From: JBJFCE01 sp051888775
Lineage (GTDB): Bacteria > Bacillota > Clostridia > Lachnospirales > Lachnospiraceae
NCBI GenBank assembly: GCA_051888775.1
Contig: JBJFCE010000032.1
Coordinates: 62,001 to 126,000, forward strand
DNA length: 64,000 nucleotides
Direction: 5' to 3'
Positions 16,440-25,413 of this stretch are shown in pieces (the stretch's first letter is position 1; each line of letters begins with the position of its first letter). The position numbers and the translations under genes were made by a program. A model generated the notes under the pieces. That model had not been told where the DNA came from, did no database searches, and saw only the letters and a list, made by a program, of their open reading frames with translations.

Positions 16440-19331
16440 TTATTCTGTTTGTGTCTGTGCAAAATATGCATTAAACACTCTCTTTGCCATAGGCACCGCA
16501 TAATCACCGCCGGAACCGGCGCCCTCGATAATGACCGTTACCGCAATTTCAGGATCTTCTGCCGGTGCAAATCCGGTGAACCATGCATGAGACTGCATGG
16601 CGCCATCCTCTCCCTGTATCAGACCATATTCGGCAGAACCGGTTTTTCCTGCCGCCGTGTAGCCCTCTCCTTCGAATCTTCTCGCCGTTCCGTAATCGCA
16701 GACCGCCATCATCAGTTCTGTCAGAATCTGCGCTTCTTCCTCCGTCATCAGCCTGCCATATACCTTAGGCTCATAACTTGTGACGGTCTGACCATCGCAG
16801 CTTTCCACGCCGGAAATCAAATAAGGCTCCATCAGCACTCCATCATTGGCGATCGCACAGGTGATCATATTCAGATGCATCGGTGTGATCAGTGTAGTAC
16901 CTTGCCCGATTGCAGTCTGCATCATACCATATTCAGAAAGCGAATCATCCATAACAATACTGCTTCGGTTGCTTGTAAATGTCCCCGGAAGCCTTGTGTT
17001 AAACAAAAGCTCCTCCAGTGTCTTTGCAAACGTATTCCGGTCAAGTGACATCCCGATATTGGCAAATGATGAATTACAGGAATAAGCAAAGGATTCTTCA
17101 AAATTCACTGTACCGTGTGCATGATGATTGTAGCAGTGAACCGTTGTCCCATCCTCTGCCGTATATCGTCCGCTACAGGTAAAGGTATAGTCCTCATAAT
17201 CATCTGGATTCTCACGGATATATTCCAGTGCCGTTAAAATCTTAAAGGTTGATCCCGGCGGATATAATCCCTGCGTTGCTCTGTTTACCAGAACCGAGCT
17301 TTCCTCATCCTCCAGTAGTTCTTCCCAGATTGTATCGATCTCATTCGGATCGAAATCCGGAATAGAAACCATTGCCAGTATTTTTCCGGTCGACACCTCA
17401 GTCACAATAATAGTTCCCTCATATGCCATCAATGCATGATATACTGCCTGCTGAAGTTCCAGATTCAAGGTCGTAATTACAGTGTCCCCCATATCCTTTG
17501 TATCATTCAGATCGTTTCGTATCTGGTCTGCAAGATTTTCATGAGAAGTAATCAGTTCAAAATTCGCAATTGCCTCAATGCCCATTTTCCCATGTGTCGC
17601 ATACCCGACCGTATGTGCAAACAGATTCTCATACGGATATACACGGATTTCGTTTCCGTCTTCATCCGTCATCGTATATGCCAGAACATCCCCCTGCTCC
17701 GTCCGGATCGGTCCCCGGATCGTTTTGGATGCCAGAACCTCCTGTCTCGTTGCATTATAGGGATTGGTAACAACCTCCTGTTTCTGTACGATCATAAAAT
17801 AAAACAGATAACCGATCAGCACAACGAACACGACACAGAATAATACTGTCAGAATACCGATCGCCTTTTGTGAACGGTACTTCTGCATATCGGTAACACC
17901 TTCCGCTGTCTCTTCTTCCGCTTCTGTTTCTTCCTCTGCCACTTCTGTCTCTTCTTCTGTACTCGCAGGCATGCTTTCTTCCTGCATATCATCATCGCAT
18001 ACAGCCTCTTCCCGCAAAGCTTCTTCCTGTTCTTCATCACAGCTGATCAGGCGAATACCCTGAAGGATTGCAAACATCAGAATGGTCGTCATAACAGAGC
18101 TTCCGCCGTAGCTGACAAGCGGTAAGGTCACACCTGTCAACGGAATAAACTTCGTTCCCCCACCAATCGTTAAAAGTACCTGAAACAGATAGGTTACGGA
18201 AATCCCGGATGCTACCAGTTTATAAAAGCGGTCCCTTGTATGAAGCGCAATCCCGATCCCGAGAATAAAACACGAAAGACAGATCAGCACAAGACAGAGT
18301 GCATATAGTACGCCCAATTCTTCTGCAATCGCCGAAAAGATAAAATCCGCCTCCACATAAGGAATCGTATCCGGTCTGCCCTGACACAGCCCCATGCCGA
18401 ACCAGCTGCCGGTTCCGATTGCAAATAAAGACTGTGCGATCTGATACCCTTTTCCGGTAATATCGCTCCATGGATTGAGCCACGCCAGAACACGTACTTT
18501 GACATGGTAAAACAACTTATAAGAAAGCGCAGCACCGCCAAGCCCGACTACTCCTCCGATCGCCAGACAACGCTTGCGTCCGGTTGCAACATACAGCATA
18601 AACAGGTAAGCAATAAAGAAAATTACCGCACTGCCCAGATCCTTCGAGCAGACCAGTACAGCTACATGGATCAGACTGATAAAAGATACAAACAGCACTT
18701 TCCAGAATGTCAGCTTTTTTGAAAGCGCTCCCGCAAGGAAAAAGATAAACAAAATCTTGACAAACTCAGACGGTTGAAAGGTGATTCCCGCAACTGTATA
18801 GGAGATTTTAGAGCCGTTGGTTGCCGTTCCAAGGATCAGTACAACGGAAATTGCCGCCAATCCGACACCCGCATATACCCATGTCAGGTGTTTTAACAGC
18901 TTCCATTTTCGTATCATTGCCGGAATGGCAATTCCGATTGCCAGAGAAACCGTAATAAGCACAAACTGCCTGATTGCCTTTGCCTGTGACAGACGCGTAA
19001 TAACGACCAATCCCGTTCCCAAAAGCAAAAACATATGATTCAATAAAAGGCGGCTGCATCCCGGATAGAGAATCTTATATAAATTAAGCGCTCCTAAGAA
19101 AACCAGCTGTTGCAATGCAAAAAAGATCAGATGGAAATAATCCAGATTTTGCAGACAGAGTACACAATAACAGGATAACTGAATCACAAACAGCAATGCA
19201 TACTGTGCCGCGCAGGCAGCATTTCCCGTTTTTGTTCCGAACCGGCGTAGCGCAAAAAGACTTCCCGCCGTATAAAGCGCGAACAAGCCTGCAATTATGA
19301 ATTTGGATGCATCATAAAATAAATTTGCCAT
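16440..19331 (-). CDS. FtsW/RodA-type glycosyltransferase fused to a class B penicillin-binding protein
   Basis: One 963-residue chain joins two peptidoglycan enzymes. Residues 1-425 are a SEDS protein with about ten to twelve membrane spans, including FQPSEFVK, GKGYQIAQSLFAIGTG and YVEADFIFSAIAEELG. An acidic linker rich in Glu (about 428-480) follows, then a membrane helix (about 490-515) and a transpeptidase domain with SxxK at PGSTFK (about 690), SxN at SCN (about 754) and KTGS (about 895). SEDS proteins polymerise glycan strands and class B PBPs cross-link them, normally as separate partners. The frame is uninterrupted. Its ATG overlaps the stop of the U32 gene (TAATG). Confidence 0.93.
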   Translation of the reverse strand: MANLFYDASKFIIAGLFALYTAGSLFALRRFGTKTGNAACAAQYALLFVIQLSCYCVLCLQNLDYFHLIFFALQQLVFLGALNLYKILYPGCSRLLLNHMFLLLGTGLVVITRLSQAKAIRQFVLITVSLAIGIAIPAMIRKWKLLKHLTWVYAGVGLAAISVVLILGTATNGSKISYTVAGITFQPSEFVKILFIFFLAGALSKKLTFWKVLFVSFISLIHVAVLVCSKDLGSAVIFFIAYLFMLYVATGRKRCLAIGGVVGLGGAALSYKLFYHVKVRVLAWLNPWSDITGKGYQIAQSLFAIGTGSWFGMGLCQGRPDTIPYVEADFIFSAIAEELGVLYALCLVLICLSCFILGIGIALHTRDRFYKLVASGISVTYLFQVLLTIGGGTKFIPLTGVTLPLVSYGGSSVMTTILMFAILQGIRLISCDEEQEEALREEAVCDDDMQEESMPASTEEETEVAEEETEAEEETAEGVTDMQKYRSQKAIGILTVLFCVVFVVLIGYLFYFMIVQKQEVVTNPYNATRQEVLASKTIRGPIRTEQGDVLAYTMTDEDGNEIRVYPYENLFAHTVGYATHGKMGIEAIANFELITSHENLADQIRNDLNDTKDMGDTVITTLNLELQQAVYHALMAYEGTIIVTEVSTGKILAMVSIPDFDPNEIDTIWEELLEDEESSVLVNRATQGLYPPGSTFKILTALEYIRENPDDYEDYTFTCSGRYTAEDGTTVHCYNHHAHGTVNFEESFAYSCNSSFANIGMSLDRNTFAKTLEELLFNTRLPGTFTSNRSSIVMDDSLSEYGMMQTAIGQGTTLITPMHLNMITCAIANDGVLMEPYLISGVESCDGQTVTSYEPKVYGRLMTEEEAQILTELMMAVCDYGTARRFEGEGYTAAGKTGSAEYGLIQGEDGAMQSHAWFTGFAPAEDPEIAVTVIIEGAGSGGDYAVPMAKRVFNAYFAQTQTE

Positions 19332-21697
19332 TACAATACGCCTCTTGTGAAATGCCCGTTCGTATATTCCTCAAACGGCATATCCTGACTACAGGACTGA
19401 TAGCCTGCAATTATTTTCTTTACCTCTTCTTCCGTTTCCACCGTAAATGAAAGGAGCAGATTTACAATATGCGGCATCTGTGCAATTTTAGCCAAATGCC
19501 TGTGCAAAGATAGCGGAACACTGTTATATATGATATTACAACAATTCACACAATCCTGTACGACCGGAATAATGTTTTGTTTGCGATCTTTTAAGTAACT
19601 GATACCGGAAATATGACTGCAGCCTTTTTGACCAAATGATTTGCGAATGCAGTTTGCCGTAACCATCAGCGGAATCCGTCCGTATACCGGCATTTCAAAC
19701 ATTACATCTTCTTTTTCAAGCTCCCGAAACAGCTCATGCAATTCTTTTTCGTTCAATTCATACGGCGTACTGAGAATATGACAGTATTTCTTCCAAAAAA
19801 CAGCACTTTCCCGATTCATAACAGGAAGAAACGGTGCTGCGATGATGCATGCTTCCGGAATTTTACCGGAAGCTTCCAGTATCCCGTAAGCCATTTCATA
19901 CGCATCCGGTGTCGCTACATACACACCGCCGATCTGATTGCTTTTTAAAAGGATATCAAGCCGTTCTGATACACGTTTCCGGTTTCCGGCTCGCAATATC
20001 CGCGGGAATGCATAATAAAGTCTATCGGCATTATGCTCCAGAAGCTCAGCTTCATCCTTGCCATACTGCCCTTCCCACAGGCAGTCCGACACATAAATCC
20101 GTTCCAACGCTTCGCTCTCAAGGCAGGCAAACAGCTGCTCTTTCGTCCTGACGGAGGCAGTATAACGCTTACATAAGGATGCTGAATCAACACTTTCTTC
20201 ACCCTTTGCCAGTACTTCCGCATTCTTCGCATACCCACACTTTTGCCGTATATTTTCCTGCTCTTGCAAGGATTTTTGATAAACGCGCTGCCTACCCGAA
20301 AGCAGTCGTTCCTGAAATGCGTCCAAAGCGCTTCGTCTCAGGGCATTCAGATGACTGACCGGCAAAAAAATGTCATCCTCCATATCCACTACAATCTGTT
20401 TTACACAAAATACCGTTCCACCTGTTTTCCCAAGCTGTTTTCTGACATCTGCCTCGGTTAGCGGTTTACTGTTTGCCTTTAAAACAAGTTCTCCCTGTAT
20501 GTTCACCGCCTGTACTTCCGGATTAAAATCTGATTCTCGTGTATAGTCATAGTCTGCAATATTTCCTTGCACTTCATGATCAGCTTCTACATATAATGAC
20601 GCTGGTTGTCCTTTTTTCAGGACCGCATGCATTTTTACGGGAAGTGATGCTTCCGTCTGCATATACTGCGTTCTGACATACGCAAGTGTTTCCTCACTGC
20701 AGCCGATATAACTCGGTCTGTCCGGCGTGATCATATGCCTTCCGTTATAGTGATGATAATAGCCTTCCTCGGTTTCGTTTCTTACATACAATTCTGACAA
20801 AACTGCCAGTTCTTTTTGGGTAGGACCGTCAAAGTTTTCGGGGGCCGCATAATAACGGTCAATCACCGCACGGTAGATTCCCGTTACACCCGCAACATAC
20901 TCCGCACTTTTCATTCTGCCTTCAATCTTAAATGACGCAATTCCTGCTTCAATCAATTCCGGAAGCATCTTGATCGTACATAAATCCTTTAAACTAAGAG
21001 GATACTTTTCTTTCTGTAATGCCATTCCGCGTAAAGTTTTTTCCGTATCCCTATCATGTTCGGAAGGCTCTTTCGTATACACATCGTAAGGTAGTCTGCA
21101 CGGCTGCGCACAGGTTCCGCGATTACCGCTTCTGCCACCTACAATGCTGCTGAAAAGGCATTGTCCGGAATAGCAGTAACAAAGTGCCCCATGAATAAAG
21201 CATTCCAATTCCAGTTCCGGATACGCTTCATGAATCTGCCTGATCTCCGAAAGACTAAGTTCTCTGGCAGGAACAATTCTGGATGCTCCGATCCTCTGTG
21301 CAAACGCAGCTCCATCCGGTCCTGTCAGTGTCATCTGCGTACTGCAATGCAGCTCCAGATCGGGAAAATGATGCTTTAACACCTCAAAAACCCCCATATC
21401 CTGAACGATGACTCCGTCAAGTCCTGCTTCATAATAAGGAATCATATAGGGAACCAGTTCTTTTAATTCATCCGGTTTTAATAAGGTATTTACTGTCATA
21501 TAGAGCTTTTTATCAAATAAATGGGCATACCGGATTGCCTCAATCAGCTGCTCTTCTGTAAAATTATCCGCATAGGCCCTTGCACCGAAACGGTTTCCGG
21601 CCAGATATACGGCATCCGCTCCTGCATGAATGGCCGCCAGAAAACATTCCTGATTACCCGCAGGTGCCAGCAATTCGACTTTTTTATTATATTTCAT
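19331..21697 (-). CDS. U32 family protein (peptidase U32 / RlhA-like)
   Basis: The 788-residue protein has the U32 TIM-barrel domain (AGNQECFLAAIHAGADAVYL at the N terminus; HCSTQMTLTGPDG) and the cysteine cluster CYCYSGQC..GTCAQPCR near residues 173-201. A C-terminal DUF3656-type domain follows. Members are labelled collagenase-like peptidases, but the U32 plus DUF3656 layout is that of E. coli RlhA, which hydroxylates 23S rRNA C2501; the cysteines suggest an iron-sulfur centre. I therefore favour RNA modification over proteolysis. It precedes and overlaps the FtsW-PBP gene. Confidence 0.88.
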   Translation of the reverse strand: MKYNKKVELLAPAGNQECFLAAIHAGADAVYLAGNRFGARAYADNFTEEQLIEAIRYAHLFDKKLYMTVNTLLKPDELKELVPYMIPYYEAGLDGVIVQDMGVFEVLKHHFPDLELHCSTQMTLTGPDGAAFAQRIGASRIVPARELSLSEIRQIHEAYPELELECFIHGALCYCYSGQCLFSSIVGGRSGNRGTCAQPCRLPYDVYTKEPSEHDRDTEKTLRGMALQKEKYPLSLKDLCTIKMLPELIEAGIASFKIEGRMKSAEYVAGVTGIYRAVIDRYYAAPENFDGPTQKELAVLSELYVRNETEEGYYHHYNGRHMITPDRPSYIGCSEETLAYVRTQYMQTEASLPVKMHAVLKKGQPASLYVEADHEVQGNIADYDYTRESDFNPEVQAVNIQGELVLKANSKPLTEADVRKQLGKTGGTVFCVKQIVVDMEDDIFLPVSHLNALRRSALDAFQERLLSGRQRVYQKSLQEQENIRQKCGYAKNAEVLAKGEESVDSASLCKRYTASVRTKEQLFACLESEALERIYVSDCLWEGQYGKDEAELLEHNADRLYYAFPRILRAGNRKRVSERLDILLKSNQIGGVYVATPDAYEMAYGILEASGKIPEACIIAAPFLPVMNRESAVFWKKYCHILSTPYELNEKELHELFRELEKEDVMFEMPVYGRIPLMVTANCIRKSFGQKGCSHISGISYLKDRKQNIIPVVQDCVNCCNIIYNSVPLSLHRHLAKIAQMPHIVNLLLSFTVETEEEVKKIIAGYQSCSQDMPFEEYTNGHFTRGVL

Positions 21698-21743
21698 AAA
21701 TCAAGTTCTCCGTTAATGGGTCATACACATGTTCAAGATAAGA

Positions 21744-21770
21744 GAAAAAGGGCTGTCCGTGTGACAGCCC
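21744..21770 (-). terminator. Intrinsic terminator after zapA
   Basis: GGGCTGTC (21750-21757) and GACAGCCC (21763-21770) form an 8-bp GC-rich stem; the minus strand continues with TTTTTCTC. It separates the ruvAB-zapA unit from the U32 gene. Confidence 0.88.
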
Positions 21771-21776
21771 TCTGCA

Positions 21777-22187
21777 TTATGATTTTCTTACTTCCTTTAA
21801 CTCTGTCTCAAGGCGTACAATGGTTTTTGCATTTTCATTCATCTCTTTTTGTGCCGACTTGAGCGATTTTTCTGAATTGTCAAGCTTTATCTGTGCAGCA
21901 ATCAATTCATGTTTCAGATCATACAGCTCTTTTTCCTTTGCCTGAAGATCATCTTCCATCATGGAAATCTGTTTCTTCGCTTTAAAATAATCATCCGCAA
22001 TGTTGAGCTGTAACAAAACATTTTGCGTATCTGACGGCTGCCTCCGGAAAGCATCCATCTTCATGTAATCTGAAATCTTGTTATTGATGTAGGATGCGAT
22101 CTTCTGAAGATACTCCTCACTCTCATACCCGCTCAAGGTATATAGCTTTCCGCCGATAATTACTTCCGTATCTGTTTTATTTGCCAT
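21777..22187 (-). CDS. zapA: Cell division protein ZapA
   Basis: ZapA binds FtsZ and bundles its filaments at the division site. The 136-residue protein begins TEVIIGGKLYTLSGYESEEYLQKIASYINNK, the ZapA domain, and continues as a long coiled coil (about 75-134). Length and layout match the Firmicutes form. It is 73 bases downstream of ruvB, an arrangement often seen in Clostridia where ZapA lies near ruvB or a U32 gene, as here. Confidence 0.92.
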   Translation of the reverse strand: MANKTDTEVIIGGKLYTLSGYESEEYLQKIASYINNKISDYMKMDAFRRQPSDTQNVLLQLNIADDYFKAKKQISMMEDDLQAKEKELYDLKHELIAAQIKLDNSEKSLKSAQKEMNENAKTIVRLETELKEVRKS

Positions 22188-22260
22188 AATGCAAACCCCT
22201 TTTGTACAAAATGTGGCGCAAGAGCCAATTTCAGTATACTACATCTATTATAGCAAATGC

Positions 22261-23256
22261 TTACAGATTTTCAAGTCCTAAATGATGATATGCATATTCT
22301 GTCACAACTCTTCCCCGCGGCGTACGATTTATGAAGCCGTTTTTTATCAAATACGGTTCATAAACATCCTCAATCGTTCCGGCATCTTCTCCGATTGCCG
22401 CCGCAAGTGTATCCAGACCGACCGGACCACCGTCAAATTTCTCGATCATGGTTTCCAGAATATTCCTGTCAATATGATCCAGTCCCATTTTGTCCACATC
22501 CAAAAGATCCAGCGCTGTTCTGGCAACCTCCCCCGTAATGACACCGTCATAGCGCACCTGGGCAAAATCACGAACCCTCTTTAATATCCGGTTGGCCAGT
22601 CTCGGTGTGCCACGGCTTCTTCTGGCAAGTTCAAGTGCTCCTTCCTGATCAATTTGAACGTTTAAGATCCGTGCCGAATGCTCAATGATCACCTTTAATT
22701 CTTCAACCGTATAAAACTCGAGTCTGTGGATCACCCCAAAGCGATCCCGTAACGGAGCAGACAAAAGTCCCGCTCTCGTAGTGGCACCTACCAGCGTAAA
22801 TTTGGGCAGATCCAGACGAATGGATCTGGCACTGGCACCTTTTCCGATCATGATATCGATCACAAAATCCTCCATGGCAGGATAAAGGACCTCCTCTACC
22901 TGACGATTCAGTCTGTGGATCTCATCCACAAACAACAGATCGCCCTCTTCCAGATTGTTTAAGATTGCCGCCATTTCTCCCGGCTTTTCGATTGCCGGGC
23001 CGCTGGTCACCTTCATATGCACCCCCATTTCATTTGCAATGATTCCAGCAAGCGTTGTTTTCCCCAATCCGGGCGGTCCGTAAAACAACACATGATCCAG
23101 CGCATCCTGTCTCTGTTTGGCTGCTTCAATATAAATTTTCAGATTTTCTTTTGCCTTTGCCTGACCGATATAATCATCCAATGTTTGAGGTCGAAGACTT
23201 CCCTCAAGCTTGATATCCTCTTCCTGAAGACTGGTCTCTATGATCCTGCCTGCCAT
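22261..23256 (-). CDS. ruvB: Holliday junction branch-migration ATPase RuvB
   Basis: The 331-residue AAA+ motor drives branch migration with RuvA. Walker A GPPGLGKTT is at 60-68, Walker B DEIH at 111-114, and the arginine-finger/sensor motif GATTRAGLLSAPLRDRFG is intact. The winged-helix end contains GFINRTPRGRVVTE. It starts 15 bases after the ruvA stop in the usual ruvA-ruvB order. Confidence 0.98.
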   Translation of the reverse strand: MAGRIIETSLQEEDIKLEGSLRPQTLDDYIGQAKAKENLKIYIEAAKQRQDALDHVLFYGPPGLGKTTLAGIIANEMGVHMKVTSGPAIEKPGEMAAILNNLEEGDLLFVDEIHRLNRQVEEVLYPAMEDFVIDIMIGKGASARSIRLDLPKFTLVGATTRAGLLSAPLRDRFGVIHRLEFYTVEELKVIIEHSARILNVQIDQEGALELARRSRGTPRLANRILKRVRDFAQVRYDGVITGEVARTALDLLDVDKMGLDHIDRNILETMIEKFDGGPVGLDTLAAAIGEDAGTIEDVYEPYLIKNGFINRTPRGRVVTEYAYHHLGLENL

Positions 23257-23271
23257 ACCGGAAATTCCTTT

Positions 23272-23886
23272 CTATAAAAATGCAAGCTGCTTTAATGCCA
23301 GCTTCAAAATCTGTTCCACATCCATTTCTTTCTCAATCGGGACTGCCGAAACCGCCTTAACCGCATCCGCTCTGGAATAACCGAGTGCCGTCAAAGCTTC
23401 TACCGCTTCCTTCCGGCTGTCATAATAAACATCCCCCGCATGAAGTTCATCCTCCGAAACAATCGTCTGTCCCAATGTATCTTCTACGGAAATTTTCCCT
23501 TTCAGATCCAGTATAATACGCTGTGCCGTTTTTGCTCCGATACCGGGCGCCTTGGCAATCTTCCCGGCATCTCCGGCATAAATTGCAAAACGCAGTTCAT
23601 CTGCCGGCATCGCAGAAAGTACCGACTGTGCCCCCTTCGGACCGATCCCGTTGACCGTGATCAGCTGTTTAAATAAATACAGTTCATCCTTTGTCAAAAA
23701 TCCGTACAGCCAAATGGCATCTTCCCGGACACTTGTATAGGTATATACCTTGATCTCACTGCCTTTTGGCGGAAGCAATCCTGCGTTGATCGACGGCATC
23801 TTTACATTATATCCGATCCCGTTCACTTCGACCACCAGATTGTCTTCTTCCATTTCTACGACCGTTCCCTTTAAATATGCATACAT
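23272..23886 (-). CDS. ruvA: Holliday junction-binding protein RuvA
   Basis: RuvA forms the tetrameric platform that holds the four-way junction for RuvB. From the ATG at 23886 (204 residues, GGTGGA upstream) it starts MYAYLKGTVVEME with the OB fold, two helix-hairpin-helix motifs (VNGIGPKGA at 78-86 and APGIGAKTAQRI at 113-124) and the C-terminal RuvB-binding helices. The longer frame to 24099 overlaps the upstream gene and does not look like RuvA. Confidence 0.96.
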   Translation of the reverse strand: MYAYLKGTVVEMEEDNLVVEVNGIGYNVKMPSINAGLLPPKGSEIKVYTYTSVREDAIWLYGFLTKDELYLFKQLITVNGIGPKGAQSVLSAMPADELRFAIYAGDAGKIAKAPGIGAKTAQRIILDLKGKISVEDTLGQTIVSEDELHAGDVYYDSRKEAVEALTALGYSRADAVKAVSAVPIEKEMDVEQILKLALKQLAFL

Positions 23887-23954
23887 AATTCCACCGCCAC
23901 TTTGATAATATCTAACATAAATGCTGTGATTCACAATGATATTGCACAGATATG

Positions 23955-24476
23955 TCAACTGTCCGCTTTTTCCTGCACATACTTCAGATATGGGGTGATT
24001 GTTTTCACTAATATCCCATTGACTGCTCCGGTAATTGCGCCCGCAAGCAGCAGAACCGGAAGATAATAGCTTAAATCTGTTCCCTTCAACAATATGCACG
24101 CTGCCAGAAACTGCCCGATATTATGTGCAATTCCTCCGAAAATACTGACATTGACCGGACTCATCCACTTTACCCGCAAAAGACACAGCATAATAACAAA
24201 GCTCAGGACTGCTCCTGCCAGACTATAGAGAATCGAAAACATGTTGCCAAACAAAAAGCCTGTCAACATAATGCGGCAACCATTTACGATCAAAGCATCC
24301 GCATATTGTTTCCTGCTCAGTAAAAACAGCACAAAGAAATTTGCAAAGCCCGGCTTGATACCCGGTGCACCGAAATAAACCGGAATCAGCGTCTCAATAT
24401 AAGAAACAAGCATAGCAAATGCGATCATCAGCCCGTCATATGCAATTTGCCGCGTTTTACTGCGAGACCGCATCAT
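23955..24476 (-). CDS. Gx transporter family membrane protein (heptaprenyl diphosphate synthase component I-like)
   Basis: The hydrophobic protein of about 173 residues has five or six membrane spans with ETLIPVYFGAPGIKPGFANFFVL and FGGIAHNIGQFLAA, characteristic of the Gx/Hpre_diP_synt_I family. I use the ATG pair at 24471-24476, which follows GGAGAG; the start at 24500 lacks a site. It overlaps the end of the NusG_II gene. This two-gene pair resembles EetB-EetA, linked to flavin-based extracellular electron transfer in Listeria, but no NDH-2 or ApbE-type partner is present here. The substrate is unknown. Confidence 0.82.
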   Translation of the reverse strand: MMRSRSKTRQIAYDGLMIAFAMLVSYIETLIPVYFGAPGIKPGFANFFVLFLLSRKQYADALIVNGCRIMLTGFLFGNMFSILYSLAGAVLSFVIMLCLLRVKWMSPVNVSIFGGIAHNIGQFLAACILLKGTDLSYYLPVLLLAGAITGAVNGILVKTITPYLKYVQEKADS

Positions 24477-24849
24477 ATTCCGTCTCTCCTTCTCCGACAA
24501 TCCGAATGATCATCTGATGCGGCAGACAGATAATGCTTTGTCCGACCTTCGATATCTTACCCTGTCTGATACAGTCATGATTGCCGCAATCCGCATCGGA
24601 AACCCATACCGTTCCCTGTTCTATATGCACAATATTATAGCTTCCGTCAGCACCCTCAACCCTAAATGTTTCTGTTTCATCCATTGAAAAAACAGCGCTT
24701 ACTGTACCGTTCTGTACAATTTCAATCCGTGCCGCCCGTTGCGGAAGTATACAAGCCCGTATCAAAAATGCAATACAGAGCAATATCATCACAGATCCGA
24801 ATACAAGCACATTTTTTCTTTTGTCCTGATTCTTTTCTTTCTGATACAT
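24457..24849 (-). CDS. Membrane-anchored NusG domain II protein
   Basis: The 130-residue protein has one membrane helix (about 14-34) and an outward-facing NusG_II domain: RIEIVQNGTV, then the Cys/His-rich stretch VSDADCGNHDCIRQGKIS (Cys88, Cys93) and IICLPHQ (Cys108). It lacks the NGN and KOW domains of NusG and is not a transcription factor. Such proteins are encoded with Gx transporters, as here, and are EetA-like; the conserved cysteines may hold a cofactor or disulfide. No strong ribosome binding site precedes the ATG, so the start is less certain. Confidence 0.82.
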   Translation of the reverse strand: MYQKEKNQDKRKNVLVFGSVMILLCIAFLIRACILPQRAARIEIVQNGTVSAVFSMDETETFRVEGADGSYNIVHIEQGTVWVSDADCGNHDCIRQGKISKVGQSIICLPHQMIIRIVGEGETEYDAVSQ

Positions 24850-24872
24850 GGTTCTGTCCGATTCTTTACCAA

Positions 24873-24911
24873 ACTAAAAAGCAACCAGCCTGCTACTGAT
24901 TGCTTTTTAGT
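24873..24911. terminator. Long AT-rich hairpin, probable terminator
   Basis: ACTAAAAAGCAA (24873-24884) and TTGCTTTTTAGT (24900-24911) form a perfect 12-bp stem with a 15-base loop. It lies between the small membrane gene at 24987 and the NusG_II gene. The T-run is inside the stem, so termination strength is uncertain. Confidence 0.6.
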
Positions 24912-24986
24912 ATACCACATCCGAACATATGTTTCAATACTTTCTGTCTTTGTGCGAACTAACTTTTTATACGGATCTTTTCTGTT

Positions 24987-25175
24987 TTACACAAAATATA
25001 AAATTATAAGTATTACGCCCGCACCACACATCATGATACCGTTATTTTTGATCTTATTCACCATTGCTTCATCCTCACGGTATTTTGCCTTTACTGCTTT
25101 ATCAGGCTTTACGATCATAAAGATCCCGATGCACAGGATGAGCACACCACAAATCAATGGAACTAACTTATACAT
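24987..25175 (-). CDS. Small two-span membrane protein, 62 residues
   Basis: I do not recognise a named family. Two hydrophobic helices (LVPLICGVLILCIGIFMIV and the C-terminal GIMMCGAGVILIILYFV) flank a charged cytoplasmic-type loop (KPDKAVKAKYREDEAMVNKIKNN). AAAGGAG precedes the ATG, so it is very likely translated. It stands alone between the hairpin at 24873 and the structured repeat at 25209. Confidence 0.65.
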   Translation of the reverse strand: MYKLVPLICGVLILCIGIFMIVKPDKAVKAKYREDEAMVNKIKNNGIMMCGAGVILIILYFV

Positions 25176-25208
25176 GTTTTTCTCCTTTTACATTGATCTT
25201 ATTTTAAG

Positions 25209-25405
25209 TAATTGCGGAACTCGTCCGTAAAGCGGAACCGGTGCTGATAGACCTATCGGTGACCGGCACTGTGAGTCCGTCGGTACTTAGGTGCCGTATT
25301 TTGGCACCTTATGTACCGCTACGGACGAGGTGTAGCGAAAGCGTGCCGGTCACCGATAGGTCTATCAGCACCGATTCCGCTTTACGGACAGAGTTTCGCA
25401 ATCGC
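25209..25405 (+). repeat. Structured intergenic repeat, copy A (full length, 197 bp)
   Basis: Outer arms of about 60 bases pair almost perfectly, from TAATTGCGG (25209) to TTCGCAATCGC (ends 25405). The core (25268-25347) carries TGTGAG, GTCCGT/ACGGAC (25275-25280 with 25321-25326), CGGTAC/GTACCG (25281-25286 with 25313-25318), AGGTGCC/GGCACCT (25289-25295 with 25303-25309), and GC-GAAA-GC (25335-25342), a GNRA-capped hairpin. The GNRA loop exists only on the plus strand, so the RNA, if made, reads plus. The 80-base core is identical to copy B except for one base, while the outer arms differ. It lies just beyond leuD. See findings. Confidence 0.85.
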
Positions 25406-25413
25406 TCATGGTC

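Noticed and set aside
23887..24099. Upstream extension of ruvA to 275 residues
   Set aside because: It overlaps the Gx gene, has no similarity to RuvA, and a well-placed ATG exists at 23886.
25209..25405. Hammerhead ribozyme in copy A (CTGATA and GAAA are present)
   Set aside because: The required CUGAUGA box, GAAA and cleavage-site geometry do not fit together, and copies B and C lack CTGATA.
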